DNA of 64,000 bases from Paenibacillus sp. FSL K6-0276 (GTDB lineage Bacteria > Bacillota > Bacilli > Paenibacillales > Paenibacillaceae): positions 5,952,001 through 6,016,000 of the forward strand of contig NZ_CP150276.1 in NCBI RefSeq assembly GCF_037977235.1, written 5' to 3'. The position numbers and the translations under genes are program-made. The first letter of the stretch is position 1. Each line of letters opens with the position of its first letter. This document shows, piece by piece, positions 53,367 to 61,599 of this stretch. Under the pieces are notes generated by a model. That model saw only the letters and a list, made by a program, of their open reading frames with translations, made no database searches and was not told the DNA's origin.

Positions 53367-54926
53367 TCAGGCTGTCGAGAAAGTCTCGACAGCCTTCTTT
53401 ATGTCTTAATAATTTTACACGACACCGCGTTAATGTTGTATAATATAGGTAACTATTTATAGAACGGATGGTGATTTGTATGTTGCGTTCCAACCGAGAA
53501 AAACAACAAGCGTACGAGTTTGTCTCTATCGAAGATTTAGTTCCTCAAGATCATTTGCTACGAAAAGTAGATAAGTATATTGATTTTTCCTTTATCGATG
53601 AAAAAGTTAGGCCGTTGTACTGCGCAGATAACGGACGTCCTGCTGTTGATCCAGTTATCTTATTTAAGATGATTTTTCTTGGATACTTTTACGGCATTCG
53701 TTCCGAACGTCAATTGGAGCGAGAGATCCAAACCAATTTGGCGTACCGCTGGTTTTTAGGACTGGGATTAACCGACAAGGTTCCAGACCATACGACTATT
53801 AGTTGGAACCGGCGAACCCGATTTAAAGATACGAACATTTTTCAGGACATTTTCGATGAGATTGTTCTTCAGGCTATTTCGCACCGGATGGTCGGTGGAC
53901 GGGTTCTCGTGACCGACTCAACCCATGTAAAAGCAAATGCGAATAAACACCAGTACACCAAACAACAAGTACTGCAGAACACCAAAGATTACGTGAATGA
54001 ACTCAACGCTGCTGTGGCCGAAGACCGGAAAGAGCATGGAAAAAAGCCCTGAAACCAAGAGAGGAAGTGAACGAGGAGAAAGAGATTAAAGTGAGCAAGA
54101 CCGACCCAGATAGTGGATATATGATCCGGGATGGCAAACCGGAGGGCTTCTTTTATCTAGATCACCGTACCGTAGATACCAAATACAATCTCATTACCGA
54201 TGTACATGTAACGCCCGGCAATGTTCATGATTCCGTGCCATATTTGTCGCGTTTAGACCGTCAGCAAGAACGTTTTGGATTTAAGATTGAAGCCGTTGCG
54301 CTCGATTCAGGTTACTTAACCACACCGATTTGTCGAGGATTACAAAGCCGAAAGATTTTTGCGGTGATTGCACACCGGAGATTTCATCCCAAGCAAGGAT
54401 TGTTTCCGAAATGGAAGTTCACCTTTGATGCCGAGCGAAATTTGTATGTTTGTCCAGCCAGTCATGAACTGAATTACCGGACCACAGACCGAAAGGGTTA
54501 CCGGCAGTATGCTTCTGATCCGGACCATTGTAAGAGTTGCCCATTGCTGGACCAATGCACTCAGTCCCGAAATCACCGAAAGGTGGTGACCCGGCACGTC
54601 TGGGAGGACAGCAAGGAATGGGTGCGGAATAACCGACTCAGTAAGTCGGGCAAGCAACTGTACCGCAAACGAAAAGAGACGATTGAGCGAAGCTTCGCGG
54701 ATGCTAAAGAGCTCCATGGGTTTCGCTATTGCCGGTTGCGCGGACTTCCGAATGTCAGAGAACAGGCACTGATGACGGCAGCCGTGCAGAACATGAAGAA
54801 GATGGCGATCCACCTGGATCGCCTGGAACAGAGGGGGTAACCCCCGCCCTTTTCCGATTCTACTTATGCCAGAACCTAAAAAGAAACCCGCGGTCGTAAA
54901 ATGACCTGGGTTTCTCGACACTCTGA
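53367..54926 (+). mobile_element. IS1182-family insertion sequence of a second type
   Basis: 1560 bp. Ends TCAGGCTGTCGAGAAAG and complement of TCAGAGTGTCGAGAAAC. Flanked by 24-bp direct repeats that are themselves hairpins. Its left end holds a further hairpin GGCTGTCGAGA/TCTCGACAGCC followed by TTCTTT (53370-53400), an anti-read-through terminator. The transposase is split into two overlapping frames. Confidence 0.88.
53480..54840 (+). pseudogene. IS1182-family transposase in two frames (frameshift, programmed or accidental)
   Basis: Part 1 (53480-54052) has the DUF772 head FVSIEDLVPQDHLLRKVDKY and VTDSTHVKANANKHQY. Part 2, in the -1 frame, has VSKTDPDSGYMIRDGKPEGF, ALDSGYLTTPICRG, the Cys cluster DHCKSCPLLDQCTQS, and RKRKETIERSFADAKELHGF. 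At 54040-54046 the heptamer A-AAA-AAG lies in exact zero-frame phase, a classic -1 slippage site; after slipping, the frame continues without a break. A one-base deletion in the A run would look the same. Confidence 0.85.
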
Positions 54927-54950
54927 GGGCCATCCTTTGTGGGATGGCCC
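54927..54950. terminator. Duplicated terminator hairpin, right copy
   Basis: Same 24 bp as 53343-53366, followed here by TTTCTTTG. This is the functional form, with a T tail. Confidence 0.85.
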
Positions 54951-55101
54951 TTTCTTTGAAATATTCAACCAACGTATGCGATAGTTCAACAGGCTAGCGT
55001 TGCGGCAGCCTGTTACCATCAAAATTTTCACCCTTTTTCTTTTCATAATCGTTTCTTGTTCTCAACCTTCTGCGTGATCCAGCCCTTGAATACTGTTGTG
55101 A

Positions 55102-56814
55102 TCAATCGAGCTCCGCGCGGGAGAATAGATCCCGAATCACCGTCTCATCCTCACAGGCTTGCTTCAACCGCACCGCGAACCGCTTAATAGCTTCGCTATT
55201 CTCCGAATAAGCACAGAACATATCCGCTTCCGGGTCAAAATGAATCGTATCTACCCATTCAGGCATATATTCGTTCACAAACACAGCCGCTAAAGAAGCC
55301 CAATCGTACCCGTTGCCTTCAAACCCTTCGTCTGCCCGGATCTCGAACAGTTCCGATCGGTAGCTGCCGACATTTAGAATGACAGACATGCCTCCACCCT
55401 GCTGATCCACGAGTATAAAAGGGGCAACGTCCTCTTCTACGGCTTCCGCTTCCAGCCGTGCAATGACCTCTGAGCGGGCTTGATCCGTGAAGCATAACAC
55501 CCCGTTTTCCTGAACGATCAGCCCTTCCCGTATCCGCCCATCCAGCCAGTCGCTGATCCAGCCGGGAGCATACCCGCCTTGACCGAACTCGCCGCCAAAA
55601 GCGATCATTTTCTCATATACATCCAGATATTGTTGACGGCTCGTATTCGGATAAGAGCTTGTGTACAGCCAGAACTGCACATCGTACATCAGAGTAGAAA
55701 GCTCATCCGCATGAAAGGAAAAGTGTCCCTTCTCTTCAACGATTCGAGTACAGACTTTACGGATCTTCTGCTCAAGCTGGTCCACCTCAGGCACACGGCT
55801 GCACAGCTTCGCGAGCAAAGGCGAGAATTTGCCTACGGCTACTTTGCGCAGATCCTCCTCTTTATCTTCTTGAGAAGTATCGTATTCCTCCTCACTCACC
55901 AGATCGCGTATAAACGTCTCGAAGTCTTGGGCCAGGAACGTAATCTCATAATTGTCTTCCTGATCCACATGAATCACCTCGGGTTCGCCGTCCCTCCCGC
56001 AGTTCTGGTAATCCAGCATCACGACATCATGGCCTGCCGAAGGGCAGTCACAAATTACCACGCCGATGTCAGGATACCCCCACTCCTCAATCATGAACGG
56101 GCTACCGAGATCGCCGCAGATTGAATAGCTTTTCTCACGACCGATGCCCATAATGCCCGTAACCGCAATATGATCCTCGGCCCATGAGGTCGCGTCCTCC
56201 GTCGGAAAACAAGTATTATAAGGAACTCCCCCATTGTGCTGCTTCATCAGACTGATATAAGAGGCAGGAAGCTTGTAACCGAGTTCTTCTTCTACAGAAG
56301 CAATCAGCTCATTCGTAGGCGGAGCAGAAACATATTCTTTTAGCGCATAATCGCTATCGTCCCAAAAGTCGGAGAGATCCATTCCTTCAAAAGGAGTTGC
56401 AGCCGTCCCCGAATCATTATGCTGCTCTCTGATTGCCCGTCTGGCCGCGGCGTGTTGTTCTTTGCGTAGCTTGCGCTGGCTGAAGTTCAGTAACATGGCC
56501 GTATTCTCGTCGTCAGGATCGAGGTCATGGGCGATACCCAGCGCTCTTACTGCTTCCTCATATCGATTCAAATAGTAGTAGGAATATCCCACACGAAAAT
56601 GCCACAAACGGTCATTCTGTCCCTGTTCGGCAATCATCGCAAACTGTTCAAGCGCTTCTTCATAACGTCCCAGATTGTTATACGCTCTTGCCAGACTGCT
56701 GACCACCTCGTAATCTCTGTCCTCTGGAGGAATCTCCATCAGGGTGTCTACAATCTTCTGGTGTTCATCATCTTCATGCCACTGCGTCAGCTGTGCGATT
56801 AGTTCTTTGTCCAT
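55102..56814 (-). CDS. TPR-SUKH-Imm51 polyimmunity-like protein
   Basis: 570 residues. Residues 1-125 TPR-like (NNLGRYEEALEQFAMIAEQG), 150-310 SUKH/SMI1-KNR4 (LPASYISLMKQHNGGVPYN, GIMGIGREKSYSICG, FETFIRDLV), 320-445 an unassigned helical region (LMYDVQFWLYTSSYPNTSRQ), and 455-565 an Imm51-like domain (FEGNGYDWASLAAVFVNEYM, IHFDPEADMFCAYSEN). Two immunity domains in one chain are the mark of polyimmunity proteins that guard against several toxins. The N-terminal 310 residues are a clear paralogue of 14085-14969. No toxin is adjacent. Confidence 0.82.
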   Translation of the reverse strand: MDKELIAQLTQWHEDDEHQKIVDTLMEIPPEDRDYEVVSSLARAYNNLGRYEEALEQFAMIAEQGQNDRLWHFRVGYSYYYLNRYEEAVRALGIAHDLDPDDENTAMLLNFSQRKLRKEQHAAARRAIREQHNDSGTAATPFEGMDLSDFWDDSDYALKEYVSAPPTNELIASVEEELGYKLPASYISLMKQHNGGVPYNTCFPTEDATSWAEDHIAVTGIMGIGREKSYSICGDLGSPFMIEEWGYPDIGVVICDCPSAGHDVVMLDYQNCGRDGEPEVIHVDQEDNYEITFLAQDFETFIRDLVSEEEYDTSQEDKEEDLRKVAVGKFSPLLAKLCSRVPEVDQLEQKIRKVCTRIVEEKGHFSFHADELSTLMYDVQFWLYTSSYPNTSRQQYLDVYEKMIAFGGEFGQGGYAPGWISDWLDGRIREGLIVQENGVLCFTDQARSEVIARLEAEAVEEDVAPFILVDQQGGGMSVILNVGSYRSELFEIRADEGFEGNGYDWASLAAVFVNEYMPEWVDTIHFDPEADMFCAYSENSEAIKRFAVRLKQACEDETVIRDLFSRAELD

Positions 56815-56936
56815 GGTCTACCTCCCCAAGCGTATAATCAAGTTACTAGAATATAGAGAAATATGGTTTTCCCTATTCTACCAGATGGGATGTAGGTATT
56901 GGAAATTGGCTCCCTCACCTGTTTTTTCCACAACAT

Positions 56937-56994
56937 TTTTTTCGCCGTCACTTATGGTACGGTTCTCCGCGCTGTCTGTAACGGCAAGTTTTTC
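56937..56994. repeat. Dispersed palindromic repeat, copy C
   Basis: TTCGCCGTCACTTATGGTAC, GGTTCTCCGCGCTGTCTG, then TAACGGCAAGTTTTT. The ends GCCGT.A and TAACGGC form terminal inverted repeats. Confidence 0.65.
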
Positions 56995-56999
56995 TGCTA

Positions 57000-57107
57000 T
57001 TGTTGCAAACGAATCACAGTTGTATAATATAAGAAATCAATTGAAGGGCACTGTTTCCCTGGCCACGCTAGTGACAACCCCGCTACTTATAGCGGGGTTG
57101 TCTTATT
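57000..57107 (+). promoter_or_regulatory. Promoter and attenuator leader of the AAC(3)-type gene
   Basis: Promoter TTGTTG (57000-57005), 17 bp, TATAAT (57023-57028). About 40 nt downstream a perfect 13-bp stem GACAACCCCGCTA / TAGCGGGGTTGTC with loop CTTA is followed by TTATTTT, still 23 nt before the start codon. A terminator between promoter and gene implies regulated read-through. No riboswitch class was recognised; no leader ORF with a good ribosome site is seen. Confidence 0.65.
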
Positions 57108-57129
57108 TTAAAGAAAGGCGGAGGTAAAC

Positions 57130-57933
57130 ATGACTGAACCAATAGAAACAAGAGCCATCTTCACGAAAGAAGATCTAATCCACACATTTAAAAACTGCGG
57201 ATTAACAGAAGGTCAACACATCTTCGTACATACTTCTCTCAGCAAACTTGGTTTTGTTGTAGGCGGACCCGAAACCTTAATCAGGTCCCTTCTTGAAATT
57301 GTCGGTGAAGAAGGGACCTTGATGATGCCGTCCCAGACATGGAAGAATCTTGATCCTTCAACGGGAGTCCACTGGGAAGCACCTATGGAATGGTGGCCGA
57401 TAATTCGCGAAAACTGGCCTGCCTATGATAAAGAAATAACCCCTGCAATCGGTATGGGTGTCGTGGCTGAAATGTTCCGCAAGTGGCCGGGGGCCAAAAG
57501 GTCGGATCACCCGGCACGATCAATTGCCGCATTAGGCAAGCATGCGGAATATCTAACTAAGAACCATGATTTATGCAACATTTTCGGCAAGAGCTCCCCA
57601 TTGGATAAATTATATCATCTAAATGGTTATGTACTCTTAATAGGCGTCGGCTATGATAAAAATACGTCGCTGCACCTGGCTGAAACTATAGCCACTTTCC
57701 CTGCCAAGAAGTTTGTCCATGAAAGTAGTGCAATTATGGAGGAAGGAACTCGAAAATGGGTGACTTACGAAACCCAGGCTGTGGACGACGGAGATTTTGT
57801 CCGTTTGGGGGACGAATATGATAAAGAAATGAATATCAAGATTCATAGAGTCGGAAACGCCGAAGTCCGATTTCTGGAGCAACGGCCGCTGGTAGATTGG
57901 GCTGCTGCATGGATGGAAAGAAACAGGGTGTAG
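57130..57933 (+). CDS. Aminoglycoside 3-N-acetyltransferase family (AAC(3)/YokD-like) protein
   Basis: Acetyl-CoA-dependent Antibiotic_NAT fold of 267 residues. Signatures: EGQHIFVHTSLSKLGFVVGG, EGTLMMPSQTW, SDHPARSIAALGKHAEYL (with the DHP motif), SPLDKLYHLNGYVLLIGVGY and NTSLHLAETIA. The family includes true resistance enzymes and housekeeping YokD-like members; the sequence alone does not decide. GGCGGAGG precedes ATG 57130. Its leader contains an attenuator, which suits antibiotic-inducible expression. Confidence 0.88.
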   Translation: MTEPIETRAIFTKEDLIHTFKNCGLTEGQHIFVHTSLSKLGFVVGGPETLIRSLLEIVGEEGTLMMPSQTWKNLDPSTGVHWEAPMEWWPIIRENWPAYDKEITPAIGMGVVAEMFRKWPGAKRSDHPARSIAALGKHAEYLTKNHDLCNIFGKSSPLDKLYHLNGYVLLIGVGYDKNTSLHLAETIATFPAKKFVHESSAIMEEGTRKWVTYETQAVDDGDFVRLGDEYDKEMNIKIHRVGNAEVRFLEQRPLVDWAAAWMERNRV

Positions 57934-58003
57934 GAACTTTAACGACAGCAAGCTGCAGCCCCCCTGATACTGAGATGAGGCTGTTCCCTGCCTCGCCTGA
58001 ATT

Positions 58004-58054
58004 ACTTGCCGTTACTTATGGTACGGTTCTCCGTATCACTCTAACGGCGAATTT
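58004..58054. repeat. Dispersed palindromic repeat, copy D
   Basis: ACTTGCCGTTACTTATGGTA, CGGTTCTCCG, then TAACGGCGAATTT. Ends form the inverted repeat GCCGTTA/TAACGGC. Confidence 0.65.
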
Positions 58055-58133
58055 ATTAGTACCCAGTGTGGGGTTACCATTTTATTGGAAATGGACGTAT
58101 TGAACCTCGCTAGACTTGGGGTTAAATAGCGCT

Positions 58134-58276
58134 CTACATGCCCTGCACGTACTTCGGGTTGATTATGCTCTTTTCATCGAGGTACTTCTTCCAACACGTA
58201 ATATCTCCGGATGAGTCGTTAGCCTGTTACGTGAATTATACGCTTTATCCAAGAACGTTGATTTATTTTCGTCATG
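58134..58276 (-). pseudogene. Decayed short gene of unknown family
   Basis: A strong CAGGAGG precedes ATG 58276, which opens MTKINQRSWIKRIIHVTG and stops. In another frame the tail GDITCWKKYLDEKSIINPKY then VQGM follows and stops at 58134. Looks like the two ends of one gene after a deletion. The family was not recognised. Confidence 0.3.
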
Positions 58277-58415
58277 AGGCATCCTCCTGATTCATTTAGT
58301 GTACCTTCAAAAAGACTAGCTAGTAACATTTACAATTTTCAACATAAAGCAAACACTCCGTTAACATTGCTGGGTTAAAGTAGAGTCAACAAGCAATTGA
58401 ATATCTGATAGCAAT

Positions 58416-58490
58416 GGGCTTAATTGCAGAGAATGCCCGTGATTCCCCTTCTCCATTCTTGATGGAACCATAAGGGGAGTCACGGGCTTT
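58416..58490 (+). promoter_or_regulatory. Leader terminator/antiterminator before the ABC-GlpP operon
   Basis: Strong stem: GCCCGTGA at 58435-58442 with TCACGGGC at 58480-58487, continued inside by TCCCCTT/AAGGGGA, then TTT. A competing pairing, ATGGGC (58415-58419 region) with GCCCGT (58435-58440), would open the stem. It precedes an operon that encodes a GlpP-like antiterminator, so glycerol-3-phosphate-dependent read-through is inferred. Confidence 0.6.
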
Positions 58491-58523
58491 GTTGCGTTTA
58501 TTTCAGCTTAAAGGAGGCATAAG

Positions 58524-59393
58524 ATGAGACGAATACCATGGCAGCCCTATTTGTATTTATCCCCCGTGTTAGTGCTTTACGCGATATTTTTTGTTTTCCC
58601 GTTTTTTTTCTCCCTCTATATCAGCTTTATGGAGTGGGATCTGCTGCTGGATAAGAAACAGTTTGTCGGCTTGAGCAACTATAAAGAGGTGCTTGGCAAG
58701 CCGTTGTTCTGGAAGGTGATCGGCAATACGCTGCTGTACATGGCGTTAACGGTGCCGCTGTCCGCAGCGCTCGGATTGGTATACGCGCTGGCTATTGAGC
58801 GGGCGGGCAAGCTGAGGTCCTTGTACCGGGTATTATTTTTTGTTCCGGTGGTTGTCAGCGTCTCGGTGGCGGGTCTAGTGTTCTCGCTCATGTTCTCGCC
58901 TCAGAACGGGTTGATCAACGAATGGCTTGGCCTATTCGGAATCGGTGAGAAGGCATGGCTTCAGGACACGCAGCTGGCAATATACGCGCTGGCTATTGTA
59001 GGGGTGTGGATGTCCTTTGGCTACAACGTCATCTTGTACATTTCCGGCTTGAAGCAATTGGATAACGAGGTGAAGGAAGCGGCGGCGATTGATGGAGCTA
59101 GCGGCTGGCAGTCCTTCCGCCATATGACGTTCCCGATGCTTATGCCGGTGCATATGTTCGTCTGGACGATCACACTACTTCATTCCTTGCAGGTGTTCGC
59201 CACAGTTCAAATTATGACGCTCGGAGGTCCCAACAATTCGACGAACGTCTGGGCTTTCTTCATATGGCAGGAGGCGTTCCAATTTTTTAACACGGGTACG
59301 GCGAGCGCGGCGGCGACGATCTTGTTTGTCATTGTGCTGGGATTGACCGTTATTCAGGTGCGCTGGATGCAGAAGCGCACACAATGGGTATAG
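58524..59393 (+). CDS. ABC permease, UgpA/MalF type
   Basis: Six-segment permease of 289 residues; EAA loop VKEAAAIDGASGWQSFRHMT. First gene of a six-gene unit with AAAGGAGG before ATG 58524. Together with the next two genes it forms a CUT1 importer without its own ATPase. The GlpP-like regulator in the same unit suggests glycerol-3-phosphate or a phosphodiester as substrate. The region is visibly GC-richer than the rest of the window. Confidence 0.88.
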   Translation: MRRIPWQPYLYLSPVLVLYAIFFVFPFFFSLYISFMEWDLLLDKKQFVGLSNYKEVLGKPLFWKVIGNTLLYMALTVPLSAALGLVYALAIERAGKLRSLYRVLFFVPVVVSVSVAGLVFSLMFSPQNGLINEWLGLFGIGEKAWLQDTQLAIYALAIVGVWMSFGYNVILYISGLKQLDNEVKEAAAIDGASGWQSFRHMTFPMLMPVHMFVWTITLLHSLQVFATVQIMTLGGPNNSTNVWAFFIWQEAFQFFNTGTASAAATILFVIVLGLTVIQVRWMQKRTQWV

Positions 59394-59407
59394 GGGGGAT
59401 TGGCAAC

Positions 59408-60223
59408 TTGAAGTTACGAAATCATCTGTTGTTGAATGTATTTCTGCTGTTATCCGTACTGGTGGTGCTGGTGCCGTTCATCTGGATGCTGACGGTATCC
59501 TTGTCCCCAAGCTCCGATCCGTTCCGGCGCGTGGCGTTTCTCATTCCGACAAGCTTTAGTCTTGAGGGTTACCTGCAAGTGTTCCAGCAGGCGCCGTTAG
59601 CCCGCTGGTTTATGAACAGCGTGCTGTTGACGAGCGTATTGACGGCGGGTCAGTTGATGCTCGGCGTATTGGCCGCGTACGCCTTCGCCAGATACCGTTT
59701 CAGAGGACGCGAAACCTTATTTTTCTTCGTCTTGTGCACGATGATGATTCCCCCGCAGGCTATTATGCTGCCGGTATATTTGGTCGTCAACTCGTTTGAT
59801 TGGGTCAATTCATATAAGGGGGTGATCATACCTCATATCGCAAGCGCGTACGCCATTTTTGTACTCCGCCAATTCTTTATGGCTATTCCACGAGAACTCG
59901 AGGAGGCTTCGAGAGTGGACGGCTGTCATTCCGTCCAAACCTTGTATCACATTTATTTAAGGGCCTCGGTGCCTACCTTGTTTGGTGTCGGACTCATTCA
60001 ATTTGTTAACAACTGGAATGATTATTATTGGCCCTTTCTCATTTTGAACGATGAAATGAAAATGACGCTGACGGTGGCTATCGTCCAATTCCGCAACGAC
60101 AGCTATATCGAATGGGTGCCGACGATGGCGGCTGCCACTTTGTCTGTGCTGCCTGTTATCGGAATATACGTACTGGCGCAGCGCTACTTTACAGAAAGTT
60201 CATTGCAAAGCGGGATTAAATAA
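59408..60223 (+). CDS. ABC permease, UgpE/MalG type
   Basis: Six segments; EAA loop LEEASRVDGCHSVQTLYHIY; NNWNDYYWPFLILND is typical of MalG-type loops. TTG 59408 is preferred because GGGGGG lies 9 nt upstream; ATG 59384, overlapping the first permease, is the alternative. Second half of the importer channel. Confidence 0.87.
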   Translation: MKLRNHLLLNVFLLLSVLVVLVPFIWMLTVSLSPSSDPFRRVAFLIPTSFSLEGYLQVFQQAPLARWFMNSVLLTSVLTAGQLMLGVLAAYAFARYRFRGRETLFFFVLCTMMIPPQAIMLPVYLVVNSFDWVNSYKGVIIPHIASAYAIFVLRQFFMAIPRELEEASRVDGCHSVQTLYHIYLRASVPTLFGVGLIQFVNNWNDYYWPFLILNDEMKMTLTVAIVQFRNDSYIEWVPTMAAATLSVLPVIGIYVLAQRYFTESSLQSGIK

Positions 60224-60243
60224 GAACTTCAGGAGGAATAGAA

Positions 60244-61596
60244 ATGAAAAAACGTATCGGCTTGAATGTAATGATGGTAGTAGCGTTAATGTGGCTTTTG
60301 GTTGGCTGCGGACAAGGGAACGCCGATTCTGGGAACAATGCGGCTCCTTCGGCTTCGCCGGCAGGAACAGAAGCCTCTTCTAATAAAGAGGACAAGACGG
60401 AGAAAGCGGTAGAGATCAAATTTATGCATGTATTTGGCGGAACGCAGGGCGAGGCGATTAAAGAAATGGTGGATCGTTATAACGCTTCCCAGAACAAGGT
60501 CATTGTAAAGGCCGAGCAGACGCAGGGCTTCTATGACGGACTGCTGGAGAAGCTTCAAACGCTGGCGGTGTCCAAGCAGCTTCCAGAGGTCGCGATTGGC
60601 AGCTACGCAAACGGGGAGTTTATGTCCACCCGGATGCCAATCCGCCCGATGCATACCTTTATTGAAAAGGAAGGGTATTCGACCGAAGACTACACGGCTC
60701 AGATGCTTAAGCTAGGACAAGACGCGGATGGCAAACAGCAGTCTCTGCCGTTTCTCGTCAGTACGCCTTTGATTTATGTCAACCTGGATCACTTTGAGAA
60801 AGCGGGTATTCCGGTTGTGGAGCAGCCTGAAAGCTGGAAGCAGGTACGCGGCTGGGCGAAGCAGCTTGCGGCGGCGGCGCCAGACCGCGGCGGAGTCTAC
60901 TTCCAGATGGACTTTGATACATGGATGTTCCAGACACTTCTTGAAACCAAAGGCGGAAGCTACGCATCCGTTAAGGATAAGGATGTTCAGTTCAATGACG
61001 AGGCCGGCAAAGAAGTTCTTCGTTACTGGCTGGATATGATGCAAAAGGATAAGTCGATTCCGATGATGAACGGCACGCAAGCGGCGGAAGCTTTCCAAAG
61101 CGGCGACCTATCCATGCTGGTAGCTACTACGGGCAATTTAGCGAATTTGTCGAAGAACTCTTCCTTCAAACTGGGCATTATGCTGCTTCCAACTTGGGAG
61201 GGTGAACAAACGCCTCGCCGCTTGCCTGCTGGCGGAGCGGGACTGTATGTGTTCCAAGGCAGCGAAGAGAAGGAAGCCGCGGCATGGGACTTCGTGAAGT
61301 ACGCGACTTCGCCGGAAAGCTCGTCTCTGCTGGCGCAGAATATGGGGTATATGACCGTGCGCAATAGCGCTCGCGAAGAGCTGATGGCCGATTACTTGAA
61401 GGAAAACCCGAAGGCGGCCGCTACTTATAAGCAAGCGCAAGATATTGTGCCATGGTTCAACTGGCCGGGCGATGCGGGCACACGCGCGACGCGGACCTTG
61501 CTTGATCATATTCAGGGCTCTTTCTCCGGCGACATGACTGGCGATGAAGCGCTCGATAAGGCCGCCGCCGAAATCAAAAAGATACTGGGGTGGTAA
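60244..61596 (+). CDS. UgpB-like solute-binding lipoprotein
   Basis: Lipoprotein signal with LVGC lipobox (Cys near residue 22) and a Ser/Ala-rich linker. The mature start EIKFMHVFGGTQGEAIKEMV and the later RLPAGGAGLYVFQGSEEKEA and WDFVKYATSPESSSLLAQN, GYMTVRNSA are close to the UgpB group that binds sn-glycerol-3-phosphate or its diesters. AGGAGG precedes ATG 60244. Confidence 0.87.
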   Translation: MKKRIGLNVMMVVALMWLLVGCGQGNADSGNNAAPSASPAGTEASSNKEDKTEKAVEIKFMHVFGGTQGEAIKEMVDRYNASQNKVIVKAEQTQGFYDGLLEKLQTLAVSKQLPEVAIGSYANGEFMSTRMPIRPMHTFIEKEGYSTEDYTAQMLKLGQDADGKQQSLPFLVSTPLIYVNLDHFEKAGIPVVEQPESWKQVRGWAKQLAAAAPDRGGVYFQMDFDTWMFQTLLETKGGSYASVKDKDVQFNDEAGKEVLRYWLDMMQKDKSIPMMNGTQAAEAFQSGDLSMLVATTGNLANLSKNSSFKLGIMLLPTWEGEQTPRRLPAGGAGLYVFQGSEEKEAAAWDFVKYATSPESSSLLAQNMGYMTVRNSAREELMADYLKENPKAAATYKQAQDIVPWFNWPGDAGTRATRTLLDHIQGSFSGDMTGDEALDKAAAEIKKILGW

Positions 61597-61599
61597 CAG

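Noticed and set aside
53343..54950. CRISPR-like direct repeats
   Set aside because: Only two copies, one on each side of an IS; they are a target-site duplication of a terminator.
54340..54972. 210-codon minus-strand ORF
   Set aside because: Antisense to the second half of the third transposase and runs through the duplicated hairpin.
55579..56124. 181-codon plus-strand ORF
   Set aside because: Antisense to the SUKH region; no ribosome site.
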